The notes: a model not told the origin generated them from the sequence alone. Positions 35,549-45,261 are shown, numbered from the stretch's first letter. The stretch: DNA of 64,000 nucleotides from Phycisphaerae bacterium (GCA_027078365.1 JALWYQ010000001.1:62001-126000), one strand, 5' to 3'. Numbers and translations: made by a program.

Positions 35549-36847
35549 ATGGTCAATGAAGAACAATCAAAGAATTTCTCGAAAGAGCTAATTTCCCTCT
35601 TTTTCCTGCTGATATTGATGCTTGGTGTTGCTTTCTGGATTTCAGGGCGGGACTACCACATAAAAGCAGGTAGGCTAATTAGTCTTAGATATGCTGACGT
35701 TGCCGCAGCTCTTCCAGAAGGTGATAGTTGGGCTGAGCGTAATGTTTCTTGGGCTTTCTCGGAAACTGAAAGTCTCTTTTTTCTACATGCTAATTTTAGG
35801 GGCAGTGAAGGTATAAAGGCAGGGGTTGAATGGCGGTATCTACTTGCGTCTCGGTTCAAAACAACTGCTGATGCCTTTCGAAGTAAAGCTAAAAACCTTA
35901 ACGCTAGGATGATTGGAAGAGGTAGGGTAGAAGCGGATGGACTTGTGTTTAGCTGGATATGCATGCAGAATATTCCGAAGCAATTGTATTTTTATTACGC
36001 CATTGCAACCACAGCCGACAATAGAACAGTTGAATTTGACGTTTGGAGTAAGGCTAATCAAAGTCTCGCTAAGGAAATCTTCTTCAAGTTAGCGCCGTTG
36101 TTTAAATCAAAAAGAAACGATTTGCTTTCCAAAGGAAGAGTATTGGTAGCCCGCACAAAATCTCATATTGGCGATGAATTGACAGATAAGAGTAGAATGC
36201 GATACTTTCTCATAAAGCGTGATACTCAGATTGCAGGGCTAAGCGTTAAGAAAGTCTCAAGGCAAAAGGCTAAGAACAGCTACATTTATACAGTCGAAGC
36301 GTTCTCGCATATTGATAATGCGCAGCAGTGGCGAAACAGTAACGTTAATTTTAATAGTAACCCTGATTTGACAAACTTTATTATCCGTTACAATGTTCAA
36401 AATAGCAGTACTGTTGGCGTAAAGCAAACAGTGCAACTATGCGATCAGGGAAAATATCTAAAAATCTTAACGACTGCAGGTTCGAATCCTAAATATTACA
36501 CCTTAAGTAAGGCCGCTTTTCCTGAGCCAATGATTTCACAGTTATATAGAGAATTCTTAAATAGCAATCTGAACTTATCTATGGTTGATTTAATAATGCC
36601 AAGTGGTTACATTTTCCCTATAGTTCTAGAGAAGGGAAAGGTTAAGGGTAATAGAAGATGTATTAATATACATTATTTGCAGGATGGTACTCCGATGGCA
36701 ATGGTTTATTTTGATAAACGCGGGAATATCACTAGTAAATCAGTGCCTGGTGAAAATTTACTGATACTACGTAGCAATAAGTATGAATTAATAAAGCATT
36801 ATGGCGTTTTTAAAGATATTATAAATCAGCTTATTGAAGGTAAATAA
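35549..36847 (+). CDS. Membrane-anchored protein of unknown function
   Basis: I do not recognise this 432-residue protein. After a short cytosolic start it has one membrane helix (about residues 13-31, LISLFFLLILMLGVAFWI). An extracytoplasmic beta-rich body with no obvious motif, no lipobox and no Cys pair then follows. It contains many Tyr/Trp/Phe and reads like a periplasmic beta domain (YFYYAIATTADNRTVEFDVW). The ATG lacks a Shine-Dalgarno and lies right behind a promoter, so the mRNA may be leaderless. It stands alone between the RlmL-like gene and trxB, 67 nt before trxB. Confidence 0.6.
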   Translation: MVNEEQSKNFSKELISLFFLLILMLGVAFWISGRDYHIKAGRLISLRYADVAAALPEGDSWAERNVSWAFSETESLFFLHANFRGSEGIKAGVEWRYLLASRFKTTADAFRSKAKNLNARMIGRGRVEADGLVFSWICMQNIPKQLYFYYAIATTADNRTVEFDVWSKANQSLAKEIFFKLAPLFKSKRNDLLSKGRVLVARTKSHIGDELTDKSRMRYFLIKRDTQIAGLSVKKVSRQKAKNSYIYTVEAFSHIDNAQQWRNSNVNFNSNPDLTNFIIRYNVQNSSTVGVKQTVQLCDQGKYLKILTTAGSNPKYYTLSKAAFPEPMISQLYREFLNSNLNLSMVDLIMPSGYIFPIVLEKGKVKGNRRCINIHYLQDGTPMAMVYFDKRGNITSKSVPGENLLILRSNKYELIKHYGVFKDIINQLIEGK

Positions 36848-36914
36848 AAGGTTATCTAAATATTTATAACATTCTATTTCTGTAGAGGTATTTATCTCAC
36901 TAGAAAGGATTGAA

Positions 36915-37922
36915 ATGTCTAAGAAAGTATATGATTGCATTATTGTTGGAGCTGGTCCTGCCGGACTTGGAGCGGCTTTGTATGCAGCACGTGATAGATT
37001 TGACACTCTACTACTAGAGAAATTTTATCCGGGTGGCCAAATTATGAATACTGAACTTATTGAAAACTATCCAGGTGTTCCTAATGTTGGTGGGGCGGAT
37101 TTAGTAAGCAAGCTTTATTCACAGGTTGAAGCTTTTGGTCCAGAAATTAAGATGAGTGCTGAAGTTGTGTCACTTGAGAAGCTTAGCGATGGCAATATAA
37201 AGGTGTCAACAACACAAGATGAATATCTCGCTAGGGTTGTAATTCTTTCTCCGGGGAGTAGCTATAGACAGCTTGGTGTGCCGGGTGAAAGAGAATTTCG
37301 CAACGCTGGGGCTGGGGTGAGTTATTGCGGTACCTGTGATGCACCATTCTTTAAGGGTAAAAAAGTTCTTGCGGTTGGTGGAGGAAATACTGCTATCGAA
37401 GAAGCCTTGCATCTAGCAAAGTTTGCCGAGCAGGTTACGCTTGTCCACAGACGCGATGAATTCCGTGCCACAAAAATATTGCAAGAAGAATTTTTCAAGA
37501 AGATGCAAGAAGAAGATTCAAATTTAAATGTGATATACAATACAGTTTTAGAGGCGATAGAAGGTGACGGTAAGGTTGAAAGGGCAGTTCTTAAGAATGT
37601 AAAGACGGGGGACTTGGAAGATTTTCAATGTGATGGAGTTTTCATTTTTGTTGGTATGGTCCCTAATACACAATTTTTAAAAGGTTTGGTGGATTTAACA
37701 GAGTCTGGCTTTATTAAATGTGATAGTGCCTATCTACGTACAGCTATTCCAGGCGTATTTGCGGCAGGGGACTGTCGAGTTGGAGCAGCAATGCAGCTTG
37801 TTACTGCGGTTGCAGATGGTTCACTTGCGGCGATAATGATGAAACAATATTTACTAGATTCTAATTGGTGGTATGAGTCTTTAAGTGATGCTTTGAACCC
37901 TAGCGAGTGGCGACCAAATTAG
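36915..37922 (+). CDS. trxB: Thioredoxin reductase
   Basis: FAD/NADPH enzyme that reduces thioredoxin (trxA is encoded at 54 kb). The FAD site is GAGPAGLGAALYAARD, the redox pair is CGTCD near residue 137, NADPH binding is VGGGNTAIEEAL with HRRDEFRA, and the second FAD motif is GVFAAGDCR. 335 residues, slightly longer than the usual 310-320 because of a C-terminal extension rich in Trp (SNWWYESLSDALNPSEW). AAGGA lies 5 nt before the ATG. It is followed 10 nt later by an M50 protease gene. Confidence 0.96.
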   Translation: MSKKVYDCIIVGAGPAGLGAALYAARDRFDTLLLEKFYPGGQIMNTELIENYPGVPNVGGADLVSKLYSQVEAFGPEIKMSAEVVSLEKLSDGNIKVSTTQDEYLARVVILSPGSSYRQLGVPGEREFRNAGAGVSYCGTCDAPFFKGKKVLAVGGGNTAIEEALHLAKFAEQVTLVHRRDEFRATKILQEEFFKKMQEEDSNLNVIYNTVLEAIEGDGKVERAVLKNVKTGDLEDFQCDGVFIFVGMVPNTQFLKGLVDLTESGFIKCDSAYLRTAIPGVFAAGDCRVGAAMQLVTAVADGSLAAIMMKQYLLDSNWWYESLSDALNPSEWRPN

Positions 37923-37932
37923 GATTATATTG

Positions 37933-38634
37933 ATGGATATAAGTTTTACTCTTGGAATTTTCTGGTATGTAGTGTTTGTTTTCTCAACCGTGCTTCATGA
38001 ATTTGCTCACGTTATAGTTGGCTTACGTCTTGGGGGAGGTTTAGGGGCTAAAGATGCTAGGCTTACTCTAGACCCTTACTACTATATGAAGCGTGAGCCG
38101 TTCGGAATGGTTGTATTACCTATTGTATTTCTATTAACAAGTGGAATGTTGATAGGTTGGGCAAGTGTCCCATACAATCCTATCTGGGCTATGCGATATC
38201 CTAAAAAGGCGGCATTGATGAGTTTGGCAGGGCCTCTGACCAATTTGCTGTTGGCGGTAGTTGCTATTGTATTATCATTTTTCGGAGTGCTTTTGGGTAT
38301 TTTTGAGATGGGCGAATATGATAGCTTTAGCCATATTATAGTTGCAAGTCAGTCAGGGCTGCTGAACAATATTGCAACGTTATTAAGTATCACAGTGATA
38401 TTGAATCTATCTCTCTTTGTTTTTAATATGATACCGTTTTATCCGTTAGATGGTTCGAGTGCTATAGCTTTGATTTTACCTCCTTCACTCTATACTCGCT
38501 TTAGAATGCGCATTTTTAATCCTCAATTTCATATCTTTGGTATGTTCATATCTCTTATGATATTTAATATGTTGATTGGTCCGATCTACACTGTAGCTTT
38601 AAGACTAATAGGAATGGCTGAAAAATTCTTATAG
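37933..38634 (+). CDS. Second site-2 protease (M50) family membrane protein
   Basis: Polytopic M50 metalloprotease with zinc motif HEFAH (VLHEFAHVIVGLRLGGG) near residue 22 and second ligand motif YPLDG (MIPFYPLDGSSAIAL) near 173. About six membrane segments. The ATG at 37933 is preferred to the TTG just before it because AGGA lies 8 nt upstream; 233 residues. Longer loop regions than in the M50 protein at 8.5 kb, with which it shares only the motifs and general layout. It follows trxB closely, but a functional link is not evident. Confidence 0.83.
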   Translation: MDISFTLGIFWYVVFVFSTVLHEFAHVIVGLRLGGGLGAKDARLTLDPYYYMKREPFGMVVLPIVFLLTSGMLIGWASVPYNPIWAMRYPKKAALMSLAGPLTNLLLAVVAIVLSFFGVLLGIFEMGEYDSFSHIIVASQSGLLNNIATLLSITVILNLSLFVFNMIPFYPLDGSSAIALILPPSLYTRFRMRIFNPQFHIFGMFISLMIFNMLIGPIYTVALRLIGMAEKFL

Positions 38635-38651
38635 GTTTGCTTATCTAGATA

Positions 38652-40904
38652 TTAATCTTGCAAGGCCATTAATCTTGCCACGTCACATGCTCGCTTTTGA
38701 GATACAAGTTCTGTTGCATATGCTTGTGCATCAGAAATTGCAATAGAATTGATGACTTTTTGAATACGAGGAAGATGCGAAGGGTTTACGCTAAGAACTC
38801 TAAGCCCAATACCTAGTAGGAACTTGATATATTTTTCGTCGCTACTCATGCTTCCGCAAACAGAAATTTCTTTTCCGTGTGCCTGCACAGACTCAACAAT
38901 TGTTTTCATTGCGCGAAGAACAGAAGGGTGGTACGGCATATAGAAACTAGCGACCTTTTCATTTGTTCTATCAACCCCTAGCATAAATTGGATAAAGTCG
39001 TTTGTTCCTATTGAGAAAAAATCTGCCTCCTTTGCAAAATCATCGATAAGCTCCACAACGCTTGGTAACTCAATCATCATTCCAATTGCTGGTTTACTGT
39101 TGAACCCTTCGGATTCATTGTGCAGAGAATCTATGCATTCTAGGACGATACTTTTTGCAGCGTCAAACTCGTCGATGGACGATATCATAGGGAACATTAT
39201 CTTAAGATTTTCCCCTTCACCTGCGCGAAGAATTGCCCTGATTTGTTGAATAAAAACATCTTTATTCTCTAAAGAAAACCTAATACTGCGCATTCCAATA
39301 GCAGGGTTTTGCTCTATTGTATTATGGTAGTATGAGAGCATCTTGTCACCGCCAACATCTAAAGTTCTAAATATAACCGGCTGACCCTTCATAGATGTGA
39401 CGAGTTTACGATAAGTTACATACTGTTCCTGTTCGCTAGGAAAATTATTGCGCACAATAAAAGGAAACTCTGTTCTATAGAGCCCAACACCTTCACACTT
39501 TACTTTTTTGGCTAACGAGATATCTCCAAGTAGGTTAATATTTGCTAGGAGAGTTATTTTTTGTGAATCACTTGTTAGTGTCTCACCTTTTACGTTATGC
39601 TCAAGCTGCAATATCTTTTCTTTTTGTTTGTTGCGTCTTTGGAATTCATCTATAACATCTTGTTTTGGTTTGAGATAGATATTTCCTGTTTCAGCATCTA
39701 ACAAGACCTTTGTTTTGTTTGCGACCTTTAAGAGGGTAAGATCGTTTGCGATAACCATAGGTATGGCTAGAGATGAGGCCAATATAGATAAATGGCTAGT
39801 AACGCCTCCGCTAACAAGAATTATCCCGCCGATTTTTTCACTTGTCATTTTGAGTAATTCAGAAGGGAAAATGTCTCTGGCTATTATAACTTTTCCTCTG
39901 TAATTTGGCACAATTTCTTGGTCGGAGGTAATATTAGAAATTAATCTTACGGTAAGGTCTTCAATGTCTTGCACCTTTTCACGCACAAAGATGTTCTGAG
40001 CCTTATCAAAAATATCCATATACTTCTTGGCAATTTGTAATATGGCTTGAGGCGGATTAGTGCCTAGGGCAATCATATTTTCCATCTGACCTATAAATTC
40101 ATGATCTTTGAGAATTAGTAGGTGTGATGCAAATATTAGAGATGCAGCATCGCTTAATTTTTCTTCAACCTCTTCTTGCATTTCTTCAAGCTGGTTTTCA
40201 GTCTGCTTGACGGCCTTTTTGAAATCTTTAATTGTGTAAAGCCTTGTAAATCTACGTTGCAAAAGAGAATTGAAAGTTTTTTCTTTGTCTAAAACGAGAG
40301 TTTCTCCAAGACAATATCCTTCTGACGCAACTTTGCCGTGGATAAGTCTAGATTGTGACTCTTTAACTGTAGGGTGTGCTTTTTCTTCGTGTTCTGAATG
40401 CATTGAGATAATAAACCTTGCATTCTCAATAATATTGGCAAGTTGAGAGGCCACTGCTTTGCACGCAAGCACATCGCTATCGGAGAAGGTGTGTGATTGT
40501 TGTCTTTGCAGTACCATTACGCCAATTCTCTCGACCCCTCTTGCAATCGGAACAGCTAGAAAACTTTCGTAATCTTGTTCTCCCGTTCCCAGAAAGAGTT
40601 TATTGTCAGGGTGTTGAGTTGCATTTGATATATTGATAGGGCGCAATTCCTTGAGAGAGATTCCTGTAAGCCCTTCCCCAAGAGCTAGGGTTATTTTACC
40701 GATCATTTCATGGTTAAGCCCTTTTGTTGCTTTTAAGGTTAGAATCTCTTCATCATTATCGTAAAGGTAGATAGAGCACACTTCGGTTTGCATATGGCTA
40801 GAGACCATCTCAGTTATCTGTTGCAAGAAATTCTCTACACTCACAGAATCTCTGAAGAGATGGTTCAACTCACTGATATCGCAAAGTAGTTTTGTGTGAT
40901 CCAT
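38652..40904 (-). CDS. ptsP: PEP-protein phosphotransferase with GAF domain (EI-Ntr type)
   Basis: First enzyme of a nitrogen-type PTS relay, passing phosphate from PEP to an NPr/HPr carrier. An N-terminal GAF sensor domain (about residues 15-165) is followed by a coiled linker. The phospho-histidine domain comes next (GGVTSHLSILASSLAIP, His of TSH), then the PEP-binding barrel with GLYRTEFPF and the catalytic Cys of ISVCGSMSSDE. 750 residues, typical for PtsP. AAGG lies 7 nt before the ATG. No HPr or EIIA gene is in the window, so its partner lies elsewhere. Confidence 0.92.
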   Translation of the reverse strand: MDHTKLLCDISELNHLFRDSVSVENFLQQITEMVSSHMQTEVCSIYLYDNDEEILTLKATKGLNHEMIGKITLALGEGLTGISLKELRPINISNATQHPDNKLFLGTGEQDYESFLAVPIARGVERIGVMVLQRQQSHTFSDSDVLACKAVASQLANIIENARFIISMHSEHEEKAHPTVKESQSRLIHGKVASEGYCLGETLVLDKEKTFNSLLQRRFTRLYTIKDFKKAVKQTENQLEEMQEEVEEKLSDAASLIFASHLLILKDHEFIGQMENMIALGTNPPQAILQIAKKYMDIFDKAQNIFVREKVQDIEDLTVRLISNITSDQEIVPNYRGKVIIARDIFPSELLKMTSEKIGGIILVSGGVTSHLSILASSLAIPMVIANDLTLLKVANKTKVLLDAETGNIYLKPKQDVIDEFQRRNKQKEKILQLEHNVKGETLTSDSQKITLLANINLLGDISLAKKVKCEGVGLYRTEFPFIVRNNFPSEQEQYVTYRKLVTSMKGQPVIFRTLDVGGDKMLSYYHNTIEQNPAIGMRSIRFSLENKDVFIQQIRAILRAGEGENLKIMFPMISSIDEFDAAKSIVLECIDSLHNESEGFNSKPAIGMMIELPSVVELIDDFAKEADFFSIGTNDFIQFMLGVDRTNEKVASFYMPYHPSVLRAMKTIVESVQAHGKEISVCGSMSSDEKYIKFLLGIGLRVLSVNPSHLPRIQKVINSIAISDAQAYATELVSQKRACDVARLMALQD

Positions 40905-40919
40905 TATAAAACCTTGGTT

Positions 40920-41180
40920 TTATTTAGAGCTTGTTTCTCTATATTTGATGTATAGCACAATATCAATAAAAACCATTATTGCATTGAGCACATACAATAT
41001 TATCACCTTATCTAAGTTACCGGTTAACTTATAGCATATACCAGAGATGTATCCCAATTCTACAATTATCATAAATACGATACTTTTACCGGCAACAGTC
41101 TTTGATCTTAGAGTTTTTAAAATGCTAACAGGCCAAGCGGCTCCGAAACAAATGAGCATGCCAATTTCAAAGATGCTCAT
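40920..41180 (-). CDS. Small PQ-loop-like membrane protein
   Basis: An 86-residue protein with three hydrophobic helices (about residues 5-19, 34-52 and 60-80). The loop after helix 1 (AWPVSILKTLRSKTVAGKS) resembles the PQ-loop/SemiSWEET repeat, where a Pro precedes a helix that faces the pore. Such half-transporters work as dimers in known families. The substrate is not known. It sits between ptsP (15 nt) and pyrE (6 nt) and is probably co-transcribed with both. Function is inferred from the repeat only. Confidence 0.6.
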   Translation of the reverse strand: MSIFEIGMLICFGAAWPVSILKTLRSKTVAGKSIVFMIIVELGYISGICYKLTGNLDKVIILYVLNAIMVFIDIVLYIKYRETSSK

Positions 41181-41186
41181 AGCTTC

Positions 41187-41711
41187 TTAGTCCTTAATGC
41201 CTAAATCATCTTTTGTTATAATGCTGTTGAAAGTGTAGCCTGCGGCTTCTATATTTTCACGGGCACCTTGTTTTCTATCAATAACAGCAACAATCATTTC
41301 TACTTTTGCACCACTTTGCGAGATGATCTTTGCAGCCTCAAGAACCTGTCCTCCTGTTGTTGCTATATCTTCAACAAGTAACACGTTGTCGTTTTCTGAT
41401 AGAATTCCTTCTACCATCTTGCTTGTACCGTAGCCTTTTTTGCTATTTCTAATAATTATCCAGTTTTTGTTGGCAGCCATAGATGTTGAAGCAGCTAGAG
41501 CAATTCCGCCAAGTTCTGGTCCCGCAATCAGTGTAGTTTTATCTGTAATAAACTTTGCAAATTCTTCGCCAAGAGCTTTTAGGATGTCGGGGCAAGTTTC
41601 AAAGAGATACTTGTCTAGATAGTATTTACTTTTCTTACCACTGCGCAGAGTGAAATCTCCTTCAAGGTAAGCTACTTCTTTAATTCTGTTTATTAGCTGT
41701 TGCTTTGTCAT
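41187..41711 (-). CDS. pyrE: Orotate phosphoribosyltransferase
   Basis: Adds ribose phosphate from PRPP to orotate in UMP synthesis. The PRPP loop VLLVEDIATTGGQVLEA is clear, and the region DFTLRSGKKSKYYLDKYLFE is the orotate/PRPP-binding N-terminus. IAGPELGGIALAAS holds the pyrophosphate loop. 174 residues, at the short end of the family. AGGAG lies 8 nt before the ATG, 43 nt after purB, so purine and pyrimidine steps are encoded side by side here. Confidence 0.93.
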   Translation of the reverse strand: MTKQQLINRIKEVAYLEGDFTLRSGKKSKYYLDKYLFETCPDILKALGEEFAKFITDKTTLIAGPELGGIALAASTSMAANKNWIIIRNSKKGYGTSKMVEGILSENDNVLLVEDIATTGGQVLEAAKIISQSGAKVEMIVAVIDRKQGARENIEAAGYTFNSIITKDDLGIKD

Positions 41712-41754
41712 TTATATTTCTCCTGATAAGGGGCTTGGTGTAACATTAAGGGGC

Positions 41755-43188
41755 TTAAACTTTTAGTTCAACTTTTCTTGTTATGCTCTTACGGTATTTT
41801 TTTCGTATTGGTGATACAACAGATTCGATGAATTCGTCAACCTGTTCAGGGCATCTGCCAATATACATCTTTGGTTCAAGAACTTCCTTGAGATTCACGT
41901 CGTTGAATTTGCCACTTTTTTCTAATCTTTCTATAAGGTCATTTTTTTTGCCGTGTAGTTTTACTTGCGCAGCAGCCTCATGCGATAGTACCCTTATGAC
42001 TTCGTGTAATTCTTGACGATTACCGCCAGCTTTAACACCTGCCATAAGTATATCCTCGGTTGCCATAAATGGTAGTTCGCTACGTAATCTTGACTCAATA
42101 ACCTTCGGATAAACTGCTAAACCGTCAACGACGTTTGTCAAAATTTCCAAGATACCATCCACTGCCAAAAATGCTTCAGGAATAACAATACGTTTGTTTG
42201 CAGAATCATCAAGGGTTCTTTCGAACCATTGTTCTGCGGCTGTCATCTGTGGGCTACTTGTAAGGCTTATCACAAATCTGCTAAGTGCAGTGACTCTTTC
42301 GCTGCGCATAGGATTTCTTTTATATGCCATTGCAGATGAGCCAATTTGATTTTTACCAAAAGGCTCTTCCATTTCTTTGAGGTTGGCTAGCAGACGGATG
42401 TCGTTGCACATTTTATGTGCCGACTGTGCAATACCCGAAAGAGCGTTAATTACAAGTGCATCTATTTTTCTTTGATATGTCTGGCCAGTGACAACACAAC
42501 AATTTTTAAAACCAAATGATTTAGCTATCATGTTGTTTAGTCGTTTTACTTTGTTGTGATTCCCATTGAATAGAGCCAAGAAAGATGCCTGAGTTCCGGT
42601 TGTGCCCTTAACACCTCTAAAAGGAAGCGTCTCAATTCTATGCTCAACTTCAGCTAGATCCATAGCGAGCTCATAACACCAAAGCGATGCACGTTTTCCA
42701 ACGGTTGTAACTTGCGCTGGTTGATAATGAGTAAAGCCAAGGGTTGGAAGTGATTTGTATTTTTTTGCAAATTTTCCAAGCAGATTGATTACACAGGCAA
42801 GCTTTGCGGCTACTATTTCTAAAGCTTCTTTCATAATGATAAGGTCTGCATTATCGCCAACATAGCAACTTGTTGCACCAAGATGTATAATGCCGGCAGC
42901 CTTTGGGGCAACGTCTCCGAAAGTATGAACGTGCGCCATAACATCATGTCGAAACTTCATTTCGTATTTTTTGGCTTTTTTGAAGTCGATATCATCTAGG
43001 TGCTCTTGCATCTCTTTTATTTGCGCATCAGTGATTGCTAAGCCTAGTTTTTGTTGTGCTTGGGCGAGAGCGAGCCACAGTCTGCGCCAAGTTCCGAACT
43101 TTTTCTGTGGCCCAAACAAGCAACTCATTTCTTCACTTGCATTGCGTTCTACCAAAGGGCTTACATAGACGCTGTTTTTGTTAGCCAT
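41755..43188 (-). CDS. purB: Adenylosuccinate lyase
   Basis: Cleaves SAICAR and adenylosuccinate in purine synthesis. The fumarase/aspartase superfamily signature GSSAMAYKRNPMRSER is present near residue 290. The other active-site stretches are GFTHYQPAQVTTVGKR (catalytic His), AHVHTFGDVAP and TSCYVGDNADL. At 477 residues it is of the long clade closer to eukaryotic ADSL than to the 430-residue Bacillus form. CGGAG lies 5 nt before the ATG. First gene of a leftward run purB-pyrE-PQ-loop-ptsP. Confidence 0.95.
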   Translation of the reverse strand: MANKNSVYVSPLVERNASEEMSCLFGPQKKFGTWRRLWLALAQAQQKLGLAITDAQIKEMQEHLDDIDFKKAKKYEMKFRHDVMAHVHTFGDVAPKAAGIIHLGATSCYVGDNADLIIMKEALEIVAAKLACVINLLGKFAKKYKSLPTLGFTHYQPAQVTTVGKRASLWCYELAMDLAEVEHRIETLPFRGVKGTTGTQASFLALFNGNHNKVKRLNNMIAKSFGFKNCCVVTGQTYQRKIDALVINALSGIAQSAHKMCNDIRLLANLKEMEEPFGKNQIGSSAMAYKRNPMRSERVTALSRFVISLTSSPQMTAAEQWFERTLDDSANKRIVIPEAFLAVDGILEILTNVVDGLAVYPKVIESRLRSELPFMATEDILMAGVKAGGNRQELHEVIRVLSHEAAAQVKLHGKKNDLIERLEKSGKFNDVNLKEVLEPKMYIGRCPEQVDEFIESVVSPIRKKYRKSITRKVELKV

Positions 43189-43364
43189 ACTTACTCCGAT
43201 TTAGAAGAATTTCATAAAAATATTCAGATGCTGTGTTTAAATTCATAGAAATCATCAGCCAAGAAATTCTAGCAACTTAGGCTTGATTTAGCAAGGAAAG
43301 TAATTCCTTCTTATTCTTAAGAGACACGAGATTTAACGTTGTTCTATTGGCTAAATTTAGATTC

Positions 43365-43393
43365 TTGCGGATTTGTCATATTTATTGTAAAAT
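43365..43393 (+). promoter_or_regulatory. Sigma-70-like promoter upstream of citrate synthase
   Basis: TTGCGG (43365-43370) and TAAAAT (43388-43393) are 17 nt apart. They would give citrate synthase a 5' leader of roughly 195 nt. The 406 nt between purB and the start hold no gene; the leader is rich in short G/C blocks but I could not fold it into a known element. Confidence 0.5.
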
Positions 43394-43594
43394 GCCGTTC
43401 GCTGCGCGGAATGTCGTTCGTGTTGGAAGTGCTATTGCCACGTAACAAATTCGGGCTGGCTATGCCATTTGTGTACGCCGTTTATCCTGTGTGCGTTTAT
43501 GTCGCAGGTTTTCTTTAGAAAGGCTTTGGCGTTAGGTTCTTATTAAAGATCTGTTCAGTTGCAGCTAGAATATTATTTTCAAGTTGAGGAAACT

Positions 43595-44977
43595 ATGAGT
43601 GAAGCAAGCAGTAAATCTACAGATATGCAAAATTTATTTTTGACAGAACATGCAAGGATTGCACGTAAGGCTAATAAAATAGACCCGTCTTATTATAGCA
43701 ATTATAACGTTAAACGTGGACTGAGAAACGTTGATGGTACAGGTGTCCTAGTTGGTCTTACAGAGATAGGTGATGTCCATGGGTATATTCTTGACGAAAG
43801 CGAAAAGGTTCCAGTTGATGGTATTCTGCGTTACCGAGGCATAGACATTGAGGACATAGCGACAGGTTTTTTAAAACGAGGTAGATTCGGTTTTGAAGAA
43901 ACTGCATATCTTCTGTTGTTTGGAGAATTGCCAACGAAACAGAATCTTAAAGAGTTTATTAAGCTTTTAGACTATCACAGGCAACTTCCTGTTGGTTTTG
44001 TTGAGAATATGATTTTAAAAGCTCCAAGCTCAAATATTATGAATAAGCTTGCTAGAAGTGTTTTGGTTTCTTATTCGTATGACTCTAACCCAGAAGGTAA
44101 GGCTCTGAAGAATGTATTGCGCCAATGCATTACCTTAATTGCGCAATTTCCTTGCATGATTGCATATGGCTATCAGGCTAAGACGCACTATCATGATGGT
44201 AAGAGTCTCTCGATCCATCATCCAGAAGCAGGTCTTAGTACAGCAGAAAACTTCCTCAGGCTCATCAGGCCTAATAAGAAATTTGATGCGGTCGAGGCGG
44301 AGATTCTTGACTTAGCTATGATTTTGCATGCAGAACATGGCGGAGGAAACAACTCCTCATTCACTACTCACGTAGTGATTTCATCTGGTACAGATGTTTA
44401 TTCTGCTATCGCAGCGGCAGTTGGTTCTTTAAAAGGCTTAAAGCACGGTGGTGCTAATATTAAAGTCGTAAATATGATTGAGAACTTCAAGCACAACATA
44501 AGTGACTGGTCTAGCGAATCGCAAGTCGCGGACTATATCACCAAGATTATAAAGAAGAAAGCCTTTGATAAAACAGGCCTCGTTTACGGTATGGGGCATG
44601 CTGTTTACACTCTTAGCGATCCACGTGCTGTTATCTTTAAGAAGAAAGTTGAACAGCTTGCCAAGGAAAAAGGTTGTGAAGAAGAATTGGGTCTTTACAA
44701 GCTAATAGAAAGGTTAACTCCACAGGTATTTGAAAGTGTTAAGGGTAGCGACAAAGTGATTTCTGCCAATGTCGATTTCTACTCTGGTTTTGTTTACAAG
44801 ATGCTCGGTATACCAACAGAGTTGTTTACGCCGATTTTTGCTATGAGTAGGATTGCTGGTTGGAGTGCCCATATACTAGAGGAGCTACTCAGTGGTGGCA
44901 GAATTATGCGACCTGCGTATAAGAACATAAGAAAAAGACAAAAGTATGTGCCTATTAACAAGAGGGTTGCTGAATAG
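43595..44977 (+). CDS. gltA: Citrate synthase
   Basis: Condenses acetyl-CoA and oxaloacetate. The catalytic residues are visible: His of HAEHGGGNNSSFT, His of LKHGGANIK and the Asp of YTLSDPRA, with FTPIFAMSRIAGWSAHI as the C-terminal signature. The N-terminal domain shows GILRYRGIDIEDIA. 460 residues from the ATG at 43595, chosen because GAGG lies 5 nt upstream; a TTG 12 codons earlier is poorly placed. Lone gene with its own terminator. The protein has a longer N-terminal part than Escherichia coli GltA. Confidence 0.93.
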   Translation: MSEASSKSTDMQNLFLTEHARIARKANKIDPSYYSNYNVKRGLRNVDGTGVLVGLTEIGDVHGYILDESEKVPVDGILRYRGIDIEDIATGFLKRGRFGFEETAYLLLFGELPTKQNLKEFIKLLDYHRQLPVGFVENMILKAPSSNIMNKLARSVLVSYSYDSNPEGKALKNVLRQCITLIAQFPCMIAYGYQAKTHYHDGKSLSIHHPEAGLSTAENFLRLIRPNKKFDAVEAEILDLAMILHAEHGGGNNSSFTTHVVISSGTDVYSAIAAAVGSLKGLKHGGANIKVVNMIENFKHNISDWSSESQVADYITKIIKKKAFDKTGLVYGMGHAVYTLSDPRAVIFKKKVEQLAKEKGCEEELGLYKLIERLTPQVFESVKGSDKVISANVDFYSGFVYKMLGIPTELFTPIFAMSRIAGWSAHILEELLSGGRIMRPAYKNIRKRQKYVPINKRVAE

Positions 44978-45019
44978 AGAGATTTCTCTGGATTTTGTGC
45001 AGCCTAGCGATATTAAAAG

Positions 45020-45054
45020 CCTACAAGTGTATTTTTGTGCTTGTAGGTTTTTTT
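45020..45054 (+). terminator. Rho-independent terminator of citrate synthase
   Basis: CCTACAAG (45020-45027) and CTTGTAGG (45040-45047) pair in an 8-bp stem followed by seven T (45048-45054). It lies 43 nt after the stop codon. Confidence 0.85.
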
Positions 45055-45143
45055 ATTAGGTTGTTGTGTGTAGGAGGGAGTTGGATAATTTTTAAATGCC
45101 TGTCTCGGTGATAGCTTAGATTGATACTTAATAGAATTGTACT

Positions 45144-45179
45144 AAAAAAGCTCTGTAAGTTATTGACCTACAGAGCTTT
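45144..45179 (-). terminator. Terminator of tRNA-Phe
   Basis: On the minus strand AAAGCTCTGTA and TACAGAGCTTT form an 11-bp stem with an 11-nt loop, followed by a six-base T run. It starts 10 nt past the tRNA 3' end. Confidence 0.8.
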
Positions 45180-45188
45180 GCGTGTAAA

Positions 45189-45261
45189 TGGGCAGACGCG
45201 GATTTGAACCGCGGACACATGGATTTTCAGTCCATTGCTCTACCAACTGAGCTATCTGCCC
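45189..45261 (-). tRNA. tRNA-Phe (anticodon GAA)
   Basis: Full cloverleaf on the minus strand: acceptor GGGCAGA/TCTGCCC, D arm GCTCAGTTGGTAGAGC, anticodon stem ATGGA/TCCAT with loop CTGAAAA (anticodon GAA), T loop TTCAAAT. Discriminator A, CCA not encoded. It has its own terminator just downstream. Confidence 0.97.

Noticed and set aside
43400-43594. Possible riboswitch in the long citrate synthase leader
   Set aside because: I could not fold it into a known class or see a terminator/anti-terminator pair.
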